DNA of 6,440 nucleotides. Source: CAZISM01 sp964541895. Lineage in GTDB: Bacteria > Zhuqueibacterota > Zhuqueibacteria > Residuimicrobiales > Residuimicrobiaceae. The notes under the pieces were generated by a model that was not told the origin of the DNA, made no database searches, and saw only the letters and a list, made by a program, of their open reading frames with translations. The position numbers and the translations under genes are program-made. The DNA lies in NCBI GenBank assembly GCA_964541895.1, contig CAZISM010000216.1, positions 1 to 6,440 of the forward strand, written 5' to 3'. Within the stretch, counting starts at the first letter, position 1. Each line of letters starts with the position of its first letter. Below, piece after piece: positions 1-6,440 of this stretch.

Positions 1-1231
1 GCTGCCGTTCATGGTCAGCCAATTTATCAGCAAAACGAGGCCGATGTATAAAACGATAACGCCGTCATTTGTAAAAAATCTCCTGCAATATCTTAATCCC
101 CAGGCGGCTGTGACCGATACCGTTTGGCAGTTGACAGGGTGGATGATATCAATTTCGCTCTTTCTCTGGGGAGCCTGGCGCCTGCGCCATCAACGGTTGA
201 CATCGATTGCTCCGGCGCCGTCCACCACCTCCCGCGGCATGAGAACCGGGCTTTTGCTGGGCTATGGAGTGACTGCATTTTTTATGGCGTTCGGGACTTT
301 GTATCTAACGCCCTCCACCACCACCCCCCTGCTGCTGCAACAGCTGGCACAAAATCCGCCGGCCATATTTGCCTCTTCCCTCAAATCGTATCATGTGGAG
401 CAGCTGGCCTCTCTGCAGCATGCCTTTCTGGCTGCTGCGGTTCTGGGTGGCTTGGCCTTGATTGTGTTTTATGGCATGGATCGCTTTTTTGCCGCAGCGC
501 CCCTGCAGCCGACAGCGACCACGGCTGTTTCCATGAATCTGTTTTTGTCTCTCCACCTCGGGCTGCCCTTACTGCTCGCCGGACTGGTTTCGCTGAAAAG
601 CCCCTATCTCTTGCTGCGCAACCTGATCATCATTTTGCCCTTTTACATTCTTACGCTGGCTTCCGGCATCGCCGCCACAGCGCGACGGCGTCAGCTGCTG
701 CTGTTGGTCCCGCTATTATTTCTGTCCGCTCTATCTCTTGCCGACTTTGAAGAGTGGTACAAAAAAGACGACTGGCGCGGATTGGCCCATCTGTTGCAAA
801 CCCGCTGCCGGCCCGGAGATGCGATCTTGCTGGATCATCTCTTCGGCCAAAAGCCGTTGTATTATTACGGTGTGGAATCACACCGCCCCTTACGCCGTAC
901 AGAATTCCACGATTACTCTGATCACCTGCAGGGCGATCTCTGGGTGGTTCGCTCCTATAAAAACGATTGGTGCATCGTGGATTCTACGGACCGCTATTTT
1001 AATAAAGCAGGCGAATGGTCCTTCACCGGCAGCACCAATCCGGACGACCTCTTTCCCATCGAAGGCTTGCTTAAAGTCTATCATTACCAGCGAAAATCAG
1101 ACACACCGGCCGCGACCGCTCAACTGGCGGACCTGCCGAGTCCTGGAAGCCCACGGTTGCCCATTTCGGTGACATCATCGATAACTACGGTTTCAGGGAG
1201 TTCAAGGCACAAAACACTGTTCAAAAGGTAG
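1..1231 (+). CDS. C-terminal part of a polytopic GT39/ArnT-like membrane glycosyltransferase (5' end outside window)
   Basis: The reading frame is open to the left edge (codons from base 2 read L-P-F before the first ATG at 11), so this is probably not the true start. Numbering from that ATG gives 406 residues. About six hydrophobic segments can be seen, near residues 39-56, 79-99, 136-155, 174-195, 200-222 and 228-244, followed by a soluble tail. The opening loop (LPF..SQF, then TPSFVKNLL) resembles the extracytoplasmic loop that follows the middle helices of GT39 proteins. KKDDWRGLAHLL..RCRPGDAILL (251-274) followed by YYYG (284-287) closely resembles their C-terminal soluble start. Family members move a sugar from a polyprenyl-phosphate carrier onto an acceptor at the outer face of the inner membrane. 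The acidic catalytic motif of the first loop is not in the window, so activity and substrate cannot be judged. The last 45 or so residues are S/T/P-rich and unlike the rest, and may be out of frame (see findings). The gene is followed after 9 bases by the beta-helix gene, probably in one transcript. Confidence 0.72.
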   Translation, partial: LPFMVSQFISKTRPMYKTITPSFVKNLLQYLNPQAAVTDTVWQLTGWMISISLFLWGAWRLRHQRLTSIAPAPSTTSRGMRTGLLLGYGVTAFFMAFGTLYLTPSTTTPLLLQQLAQNPPAIFASSLKSYHVEQLASLQHAFLAAAVLGGLALIVFYGMDRFFAAAPLQPTATTAVSMNLFLSLHLGLPLLLAGLVSLKSPYLLLRNLIIILPFYILTLASGIAATARRRQLLLLVPLLFLSALSLADFEEWYKKDDWRGLAHLLQTRCRPGDAILLDHLFGQKPLYYYGVESHRPLRRTEFHDYSDHLQGDLWVVRSYKNDWCIVDSTDRYFNKAGEWSFTGSTNPDDLFPIEGLLKVYHYQRKSDTPAATAQLADLPSPGSPRLPISVTSSITTVSGSSRHKTLFKR

Positions 1232-1240
1232 GGCACAGGT

Positions 1241-3559
1241 ATGTGGGATCGATTGGCTCGCGTTATTACTCTGGTCACGCTATGGAGTTGCTGCTGTCCG
1301 CATCATGGCCAGACCGCCGTTTTCACAGTTATCAACAGTGACACCACCGGGTTCGGTTCGCTGATGTGGGCCCTGCAGCAGACGCAAACCAGGATCGGGC
1401 CGGACACCGTTCGTTTTGCCATTCCAGCCGGCGACAGACGGTTCGACGGCAAGATTTGTCGGATTTATCTCAACGCGCCGCTGCCGCCTCTGGTGGATGG
1501 TCAGACTCTGATCGACGGCTTTTCCCAGCCCGACAGCAATCCCGATGGACCGGAAATCGAGATCCAGGGCGATGCACGCTTCAGCAGCCAGGAGGGCTGG
1601 CAAATCCGTTCGGCCGGAAATTACATCCGCGGATTGGCGCTCGGCCTCTTTCCCAACTCTGCCCTTTTGCTGGCCGGCGCCGACTGCCACGACAACGTCA
1701 TTGCCGGCTGCCATATCGGCTGCGCCGCGGACGGCAAGAGCCGTTTGCGCAACCGTCTCGCCGGCATCGAGTGTCTGCGCGGCAGCCATCACAACACCAT
1801 CGGCGGTGATTCGGTGCGGCTGCGCAATATTATATCCGGCAACGGCACCTATGGCATCCGAATGGAGGACAGTCATAACAACACCGTGCTCGGCAATTAT
1901 ATCGGCGTCGACCCTAGCGGACTGCAACCGTTGCCGAACGGCGATTTCCTGCGCCAGCAGAATTGTGCCGGTATCATCCTCTCCAGCCATGCGAAATACA
2001 ATCACATCGGCAACGGCAAGGCCTCGGGCCGCAACATCCTCTCCGGCAACAATCGCACCGGCCTGCGCATCGAATGGAGCGGCGCGGATTACAACGTGGT
2101 GCAGGGCAATTATCTGGGATTGGCGGCGGATGGACGCACACGCATGGCCAACGGAGAGGCCGGCCTGGTCATCGGCCGCGGCGCACGTTTTAACACCATC
2201 GGCGGCGATTCCAGCGGTCAGGCCAACGTCATTTCCGGCAATTATTCCAGCGGCATCCAGTTCGCACGCGCTTCCGCCTTTAACGTGCTCAAAGGCAATT
2301 ACATTGGCACAGATGCGCACCTGGTCACGGTCGTCCCCAACGCCCACAACGGCATCTATTTTTACGGCGATGACAGCGAAGGGTATCCGCAGGATAACGT
2401 CATCGGCCCCAACAACATTATTTGCGGCAACGGCAACGATCCGGCCAGTCGCTACTGGGCCGGCGTGTCGCTGGATTACAGCGGCACCACCAGAAATGTC
2501 TGCTGGGGTAATTTTATCGGCGTCACTCCCGACGGAACGCTACGGGCCGGCCAGCCCACCGGCATTCTGGTGCAACGCGGGAGCCACGATAACATCTTTG
2601 GCCCCGATAACGTCATCGCCTTTTCACACTATGACGGCTTCCTGGTCATGAACGCCACCACCACCGGCAACAGATTGACGCAAAACTCTATCTATGGCAG
2701 CGGCCTGCAGGCGATTCGCAATCTCGATGGCGGCAACCGTGAACTGAAAGCGCCCATACTGGTGGCCAACAGCAACGGCCGCGTGGCCGGTATCACCTTG
2801 CCGCTGGCAGAGGTGGAAATCTACGGCGATCCGGCGGATCAGGCTCGGCGCTATCTGGCCATGGTTCGCGCTGACAGCAACGGCCATTTCAGCTGGACCG
2901 GCTCGGTTCCTCAGGGATGGCAGGTGAACGTCCTGGCGATCGACCATATAGGCAACACCTCCGCGTTATCCAGCGGCGGTGTGGTGCCGGTAGAACTGGT
3001 CGAATTCACCGGCCAGGCGGCCGGCGGCCATCTGGTCAAGCTGCAATGGGTGACCGCCTGTGAAAGCAATAATTACGGTTTCCAGCTGCAAAGACGCAGC
3101 GGAACCTTTTATGTGAATCTGGCCTTTATTCCGGGCAACGGCACCAGCCAGGAGCCGCGCCGCTATGCCTATGTCGATACCGTGGCCGGCAGCGGCGTCT
3201 GCTTTTACCGTTTGCAGCAGATCGATCTCGACGGCACCCCGGCCTATTCGGCTGAAATTGCGGTGAAGCTGCCGCCCACACCCGATATCGACCTTGCTTC
3301 GGTCTATCCCAATCCGTTCAACGCCGCCACCGCCATCACCTACCATACCCTCCATCCGCAACGGATCCTGCTGGCGGTCTATGATGTTCAGGGACACGTG
3401 GTGAACACACTCGTGGACGGCATGGCGCCTGCCGGCATTCACCATATGACCTGGGACGGGCACAACGATCAGGGGGTGCCGGTCGCCAGCGGTCAATATT
3501 TCATCGTGCTGCAGACCAACACCGATCGTCGCCTGCGTTCGTGCCTGTTGCTGAAATAA
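1241..3559 (+). CDS. Secreted right-handed parallel beta-helix protein with T9SS/FlgD-Ig-type C-terminal sorting domain
   Basis: This 772-residue protein appears to be exported. A basic start and hydrophobic core (residues 5-19) look like a signal peptide, with cleavage perhaps near GQTA (23-26). Residues 27-62 carry the motif typical of the start of such helices (INSDTTGFGSLMWAL, then GPDTVRFAIP). Residues about 120-480 are PbH1/NosD-like coils with repeated N-x-I-x-G-N-x-I-G and N-I-I-S-G-N motifs. Residues 503-577 form an Ig-like/carboxypeptidase-regulatory type module. Residues 582-676 form a fibronectin-like module (VPVELVEFTG ... YRLQQIDLDG). Residues 686-772 form a FlgD-Ig/T9SS type A tail (VYPNPFNAATAITY, VYDVQG, WDGHNDQG, ASGQYF, final K). 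In relatives this tail directs passage through the type IX secretion system or anchors the protein at the surface. Beta-helices of this type are often polysaccharide-active or structural, but no catalytic residues could be assigned. ATG 1241 is preferred because it alone supplies the signal peptide; only a weak AAGG/GGG purine run precedes it. It lies 9 bases after the glycosyltransferase-like gene and in the same frame. Confidence 0.85.
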   Translation: MWDRLARVITLVTLWSCCCPHHGQTAVFTVINSDTTGFGSLMWALQQTQTRIGPDTVRFAIPAGDRRFDGKICRIYLNAPLPPLVDGQTLIDGFSQPDSNPDGPEIEIQGDARFSSQEGWQIRSAGNYIRGLALGLFPNSALLLAGADCHDNVIAGCHIGCAADGKSRLRNRLAGIECLRGSHHNTIGGDSVRLRNIISGNGTYGIRMEDSHNNTVLGNYIGVDPSGLQPLPNGDFLRQQNCAGIILSSHAKYNHIGNGKASGRNILSGNNRTGLRIEWSGADYNVVQGNYLGLAADGRTRMANGEAGLVIGRGARFNTIGGDSSGQANVISGNYSSGIQFARASAFNVLKGNYIGTDAHLVTVVPNAHNGIYFYGDDSEGYPQDNVIGPNNIICGNGNDPASRYWAGVSLDYSGTTRNVCWGNFIGVTPDGTLRAGQPTGILVQRGSHDNIFGPDNVIAFSHYDGFLVMNATTTGNRLTQNSIYGSGLQAIRNLDGGNRELKAPILVANSNGRVAGITLPLAEVEIYGDPADQARRYLAMVRADSNGHFSWTGSVPQGWQVNVLAIDHIGNTSALSSGGVVPVELVEFTGQAAGGHLVKLQWVTACESNNYGFQLQRRSGTFYVNLAFIPGNGTSQEPRRYAYVDTVAGSGVCFYRLQQIDLDGTPAYSAEIAVKLPPTPDIDLASVYPNPFNAATAITYHTLHPQRILLAVYDVQGHVVNTLVDGMAPAGIHHMTWDGHNDQGVPVASGQYFIVLQTNTDRRLRSCLLLK
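1691..2650 (+). repeat. Coding repeats: five supra-repeats of about 65 residues in the beta-helix
   Basis: Within the beta-helix protein the isoleucine/leucine-glycine step of the G-N-x-I-G motif recurs with its glycine at residues 160, 222, 293, 356 and 427, giving spacings of 62, 71, 63 and 71. The N-[IV]-[IL]-S-G-N motif or its variants starts at residues 196, 265, 329, 392 and 457. Each unit is the length of about three 22-residue coils. At DNA level the echo is seen as near-identical short stretches such as ggcaattatatcggc, ggcaattatctggg, ggcaattacattggc and ggtaattttatcggc. This is protein-driven repetition, not a DNA repeat element. Confidence 0.7.
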
Positions 3560-3600
3560 TTCATTTTCAACAGGCTGTTCTTCCCCGGGGATTTTTCGCT

Positions 3601-3649
3601 TGTGATTTTATTAAAATTATAATAAATTATTATCTTACATAAACTAATC
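3601..3649 (+). promoter_or_regulatory. AT-rich promoter region upstream of the TPR lipoprotein gene
   Basis: Bases 3601-3650 contain only 7 G or C (14 percent), in sharp contrast to the surrounding coding DNA. The stretch contains an exact TATAAT at 3618-3623 and a near match TATTAT at 3628-3633. A candidate TTGTGA lies at 3600-3605; at a 17-base spacing it would pair with TAAATT (3623-3628) and not with the exact TATAAT, so no convincing sigma-70 pair can be fixed. FCB bacteria often use a divergent promoter consensus. The position, between a finished gene and the next set of genes, supports a promoter here that drives the TPR and DUF4292 genes. The rest of the 3560-3658 gap holds two short loopless palindromes and no recognisable gene. 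Confidence 0.45.
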
Positions 3650-5644
3650 GTGTCTGGTATGAAAAAAAAATACTACTGGCCGTTGCTGCTGCTCCTTGTG
3701 GCAGGCTGCGGCACCTCTCACAAGCTTGCTAAATCAAAACCGGCCAAACCGGCCTTTAACCATGAGGCCATGAGCCACATGATCAACGGCGCGGTGGAAG
3801 ATCTGGTGGGACAGCCCAAGAACGCCCTGGTCTCCTATCACCAGGCCGCTGAGATCGACACAACCTCCCCCGGCATCTATCTGGCTATTGCAGAAAACTA
3901 TTTTGTGCTCGACGAAATCAATTCCGCCATTCGTATGGCCCGGAAGGCGCTCAGCCTGGACCCGGCCAATCTGGATGCCCTGGAACTGCTGGCGACCTGT
4001 TATGAAAAACAGCGCAAACTGCGCGATGCCCTGGTCACCTACGAACAGGTCCTGAAAGTGCAGCCCAACGATCTGCAAACCATGTACACCGTCACCACCC
4101 TGATGGCGATCAATCGGCAATATGACCAGGCCCTGAAGCAGTACCAGAAAATGGTTCAGGCCGGCCTGGACGACCCGGACTATCGTCTGCGCATCGGCAA
4201 CCTGCTGTTTCAGCACCGCGCCCTCAAGGAAGCCACCACCATCTATGAGGATGTGCACCGCAGCAATCCCAATTTCGAACCCGGCTATCTGGCCATGGCG
4301 GCCGTGAGCAAAGCGCAAAAAGACACTGTGGCCATGATCGCCTGGTATCAAAAGGCGTTGCAGCAGAACCCCCGCTTTGAGGACGCCCGCGCCGAGCTGG
4401 TCCATCTCCTGCAAGTCAGCAAACGGTGGGATACGGCGATCGAAGTGTATCGCGCCCTGATCGAACGCGATCCCGACAACCTCACCGACAAACTGCAACT
4501 GGGTCAATACTATTATCAAAAAGGCGACACCGCCACCGCCCGTCAGTGGCTGGAAACGGTCATCGGACAGCATCCCAAAAGCGAACGGGGTTATCTCGCC
4601 CTGGGCATGATCAAACACTTTCAAAAAGATACGCTGGCCGAGATGGCGTTGTACAACCGCGTCCTCAAGGAACAACCGGCGTTTCTGGACGTGCGGCAGC
4701 GTTTGCGCGATCTGTATGTTGCACAAAAAAAATGGGACAACGCTCTGGATCTGTACAAGGTGTTGGAGGAGAGCGACAGCACCTACGTCGGCGCCCGCGT
4801 CGTCATCATCAATATTTTGACGCAAAAAGGGGATACCGCCAAAGCGCTGGAGTATTGTGAAGCGTTGAACAAAACCCATGCTTCCGACTGGCGCGTGCCC
4901 TTTACCCTCGGTCGCCTCTACCTGCTGAAATCACAACCGGCCAAAGCGAGACCCCATTTCGACAGCGTGATCGCGCTGCGTAACGATCTGCCCGGCCTTT
5001 GGGTGTTGCGCGGTCTCACCTTTCTGCAGATGGACAGCCTCAAGCTGGCGGAAAACAATTTCGACCAGGCTCGCCAGCTGTTCCCGGATGAACCCGAGGT
5101 CAATTACTATGCCGGCCTGGTCCTGAGCCGGCAAAACAACAACAGCGACGCCATTCCGTTCTATGAAAAATCGCTCAAAGCCGAACCGAACAGCATCCAA
5201 ACCATGCTGGCCCTGTCCGCCGCCTATGACGAGGTGCGCGATCACCAGAAAGCCGAACAGCTTTATATCCGCATGCTCAAAATCAGGCCGGACCTGCCCG
5301 TGGTGCTGAACAACTATGCCTATCATCTGGCCACGCGCAATCTCCGTTTGGCGGATGCCCTGACTATGGCCGAAAAAGCCTTGCAGGCGGAACCGGACAA
5401 CGGCGCTTATCTGGATACGGTGGGATGGATCCATTTTCAACGGGGCGAATACGAAAAAGCGGTAGAGTACATCGAAAAATCGCTGAAACAGCGTCCCGAC
5501 TCGGCTGAGGTCATGGAACACCTGGGCGACGCTTATGAAAAAATGGGCCAAAGCCGGAAAGCCATGCAGCTCTGGCAAAGCGCTCTGAATCGGGACGCCA
5601 GTCGGGCGGACCTGGCCGAGAAAATAAAACGGCTGGCTCAATAA
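3650..5644 (+). CDS. TPR-superhelix outer-membrane lipoprotein
   Basis: The protein has up to 664 residues. A lipoprotein signal is clear: MKKKYYW, a leucine run, then lipobox V-A-G-C with the acylated Cys at residue 20 (17 if the ATG is used). Two starts compete, GTG 3650 and ATG 3659; the ATG gives a more typical lipoprotein leader (Met then three Lys) and is my preferred start, although neither has a good Shine-Dalgarno sequence. From about residue 42 to 652 the chain is a nearly continuous array of about 17-18 tetratricopeptide repeats of 33-35 residues, with A-L-x-x-Y and P-x-x consensus positions. The C-terminal part (LNNYAYHLA, GAYLDTVGWI, VMEHLGDAYEKMG) is the well-conserved bacterial TPR type. 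TPR arrays are protein-docking scaffolds; an envelope assembly or transport role is inferred, and no enzyme motif is visible. Residues 211-312 and 313-414 look like an internal duplication. The DUF4292 gene starts 3 bases after its stop, so co-transcription is very likely. Confidence 0.88.
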   Translation: MSGMKKKYYWPLLLLLVAGCGTSHKLAKSKPAKPAFNHEAMSHMINGAVEDLVGQPKNALVSYHQAAEIDTTSPGIYLAIAENYFVLDEINSAIRMARKALSLDPANLDALELLATCYEKQRKLRDALVTYEQVLKVQPNDLQTMYTVTTLMAINRQYDQALKQYQKMVQAGLDDPDYRLRIGNLLFQHRALKEATTIYEDVHRSNPNFEPGYLAMAAVSKAQKDTVAMIAWYQKALQQNPRFEDARAELVHLLQVSKRWDTAIEVYRALIERDPDNLTDKLQLGQYYYQKGDTATARQWLETVIGQHPKSERGYLALGMIKHFQKDTLAEMALYNRVLKEQPAFLDVRQRLRDLYVAQKKWDNALDLYKVLEESDSTYVGARVVIINILTQKGDTAKALEYCEALNKTHASDWRVPFTLGRLYLLKSQPAKARPHFDSVIALRNDLPGLWVLRGLTFLQMDSLKLAENNFDQARQLFPDEPEVNYYAGLVLSRQNNNSDAIPFYEKSLKAEPNSIQTMLALSAAYDEVRDHQKAEQLYIRMLKIRPDLPVVLNNYAYHLATRNLRLADALTMAEKALQAEPDNGAYLDTVGWIHFQRGEYEKAVEYIEKSLKQRPDSAEVMEHLGDAYEKMGQSRKAMQLWQSALNRDASRADLAEKIKRLAQ

Positions 5645-5647
5645 TTC

Positions 5648-6421
5648 GTGCGCACCTGTCGATTCATAGCGGTGCTGGCCCTGTCGCTGACTCTGAGCCA
5701 TTGCGGCTCCTCCCGGCGCGACCACACCCGGCTGCGGCCTACGGCGGAGGTGACCGCCACACTGCAAAACAACTTTGCCAACGTCCATTCATTCAAGGGG
5801 CAGGCCACGCTGAGCGTGGAGACCCCGGAACAATCTTTTTCCACCTCAGCCAGCATCTGGTTTCAACGCCCTGATACACTTTTCATCAAACTGGAAGCCG
5901 CCTTCGGCATCGATGTGGGCTGGCTGTTCGCCGCCGGCGATCACTTTGTCCTGTATCTGCCCAGACAGAACACCTGTTATACCGGTTCCACACGGTCTAT
6001 ACCGATTGATCAATTTATTTCGCTGGATTTGTCTTATGCCGAACTGGCCCGGCTGGTGTTTGGCCAGGAGTGGCCGGAAGGAACCCTGCAACCGTTTCCG
6101 CAACAGATGGACCGCTTATGGTCCATTCACAGCGTCCAGGACACCCTGGAGCTCCAATACCTGTATGATCCGGCCCGGGAAGCGGTGATTGAAACCATCG
6201 GCCGTACTTCGCAGGGAATTCCGGTGCTGCACAAAACGTTCGGTCGGTTCACCAAAAAGAAAAACTGCATCATACCTCAGACGATCCGGCTGCAGATGCC
6301 TCCGGCGCGACAGGCGGTGAGCCTGTTTTATCATTCCATGCAGCTCAACGATCGCCTGGCCATGAAAAAACTCGGACTGCGCATACCGAAAAACGCGCAC
6401 CACATCGAATGGGAGGAGTGA
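5648..6421 (+). CDS. DUF4292 family (LolB-like) envelope lipoprotein
   Basis: The 257-residue product begins with a short export signal (MRTCRFIAVLALSLTLSHC) and then a polar linker. Residues about 40-255 fit DUF4292, a LolB/LolA-like half-barrel family: N-x-x-S-F-K-G-Q-A-T-L (45-55), W-F-Q-R-P-D-T-L-F-I-K-L (71-82), A-F-G-I-D-V-G (85-91), the Y-L-P-R-Q-N-T-C-Y-T-G-S segment (103-114), and the ending LRIPKNAHHIEW (244-255). LolB-like proteins bind lipid or lipoprotein acyl chains; DUF4292 itself has no firmly established role that I know of. GTG 5648 is the only workable start, because the stop of the TPR gene lies in the same frame one codon before it and no internal Met occurs until residue 154. 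There is no clear Shine-Dalgarno sequence, so translational coupling to the TPR gene is likely. The lipobox is odd: Leu-Ser-His-Cys, with His where Gly, Ala or Ser is usual, so lipidation at Cys19 is uncertain. Confidence 0.78.
   Translation: MRTCRFIAVLALSLTLSHCGSSRRDHTRLRPTAEVTATLQNNFANVHSFKGQATLSVETPEQSFSTSASIWFQRPDTLFIKLEAAFGIDVGWLFAAGDHFVLYLPRQNTCYTGSTRSIPIDQFISLDLSYAELARLVFGQEWPEGTLQPFPQQMDRLWSIHSVQDTLELQYLYDPAREAVIETIGRTSQGIPVLHKTFGRFTKKKNCIIPQTIRLQMPPARQAVSLFYHSMQLNDRLAMKKLGLRIPKNAHHIEWEE
6411..6418 (+). promoter_or_regulatory. Shine-Dalgarno sequence for the next gene
   Basis: The sequence gggaggag lies inside the last codons of the DUF4292 gene and is the strongest ribosome binding site in the window. 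Its AGGAG core ends 10 bases before the ATG at 6429, slightly long but workable. The other starts here lack such a site, so this one stands out. Confidence 0.45.
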
Positions 6422-6428
6422 CACGCCT

Positions 6429-6440
6429 ATGCCCCCGCCG
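6429..6440 (+). CDS. Start of a further gene, cut by the window edge
   Basis: ATG at 6429 opens M-P-P-P and runs off the window. It begins 7 bases after the DUF4292 stop and has the AGGAG site upstream. A rival start is GTG 6418, which overlaps the TGA stop in the GTGA arrangement and reads M-T-R-L-C-P-R, but the ribosome site would then be too close. In Bacteroidota the gene after TPR and DUF4292 is, as I recall, often an EnvC-like M23 peptidase family protein. That is a prediction from gene order only; four codons cannot identify it. Confidence 0.4.

Noticed and set aside
1285..1300. Ser followed by three Cys near the N-terminus of the beta-helix protein as a lipobox
   Set aside because: The residues before the first Cys (Leu-Trp-Ser) do not fit a lipobox, and the sorting-type C-terminus fits ordinary signal peptidase cleavage better.
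1280..2347. Long open frame of 355 codons on the minus strand inside the beta-helix gene
   Set aside because: Its translation is rich in Ala, Val, Gly and Asp in the way antisense frames of GC-rich repeats are, it has no recognisable domain, and the + strand frame has clear family motifs throughout.
1545..2651. Open frame of 368 codons on the + strand overlapping the beta-helix in another frame
   Set aside because: The product is a low-complexity Ala/Ser/Thr/Arg/Pro chain typical of a shifted frame of GC-rich DNA.
3569..3596. Possible rho-independent terminator after the beta-helix gene (AACAGGCTGTT, then TCCCCGGGGA followed by five T)
   Set aside because: Both palindromes have no room for a loop, so folding leaves only about three or four base pairs; the T run alone is not enough to call a terminator.
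3734..4879. Open frame of 381 codons on the minus strand inside the TPR gene
   Set aside because: It is the shadow of the repeated TPR codons; the + strand has a lipoprotein signal and full TPR consensus.
1..6440. tRNA, rRNA, CRISPR, transposon ends or phage genes
   Set aside because: I saw no such sequence on either strand; coding genes fill the window apart from one gap of about 100 bases.

Overview
The window reads as ordinary chromosomal DNA from a Gram-negative bacterium of the FCB superphylum. A Calditrichota, KSB1 or Ignavibacteria-like lineage fits best. The reasons are a secreted beta-helix protein ending in a T9SS type A/FlgD-Ig-like tail (YPNPFN...G.YF...K), a fibronectin-like module opening with PVELVEF that is common in that group, a DUF4292/LolB-like lipoprotein, and coding DNA that looks fairly GC-rich. 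The lineage is inferred from protein style, not from a marker gene. All genes are on the + strand and no RNA gene, mobile element or CRISPR array was seen.

Layout. Positions 1-1231 hold the C-terminal part of a polytopic membrane protein resembling lipid-linked-sugar glycosyltransferases (GT39/ArnT/PMT type); its N-terminal catalytic region lies before the window. Nine bases later comes a 772-residue secreted right-handed beta-helix protein (1241-3559) with an Ig-like module, a fibronectin-like module and a sorting-type C-terminus. A 90-100 base intergenic gap follows, including a 50-base stretch with only 7 G/C, the only obvious promoter region in the window. It precedes a second set: a TPR-superhelix lipoprotein (about 3650-5644), a DUF4292/LolB-like envelope protein (5648-6421), and the first codons of another gene (6429 onward) behind a strong Shine-Dalgarno sequence.

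How they may work together. The TPR plus DUF4292 pair matches an envelope gene order that I recall from Bacteroidota, where an EnvC/M23 murein hydrolase activator follows. That predicts the identity of the gene cut off at the right edge, but the window cannot show it. The first pair (membrane glycosyltransferase-like protein plus secreted beta-helix) is probably co-transcribed, but a functional link is not demonstrated.

I do not see an obviously new biological system. The most useful oddities are a probable reading-frame disturbance at the 3' end of the first gene, the regular five-unit architecture of the beta-helix, an internal three-TPR duplication, and a non-standard lipobox in the DUF4292 protein.
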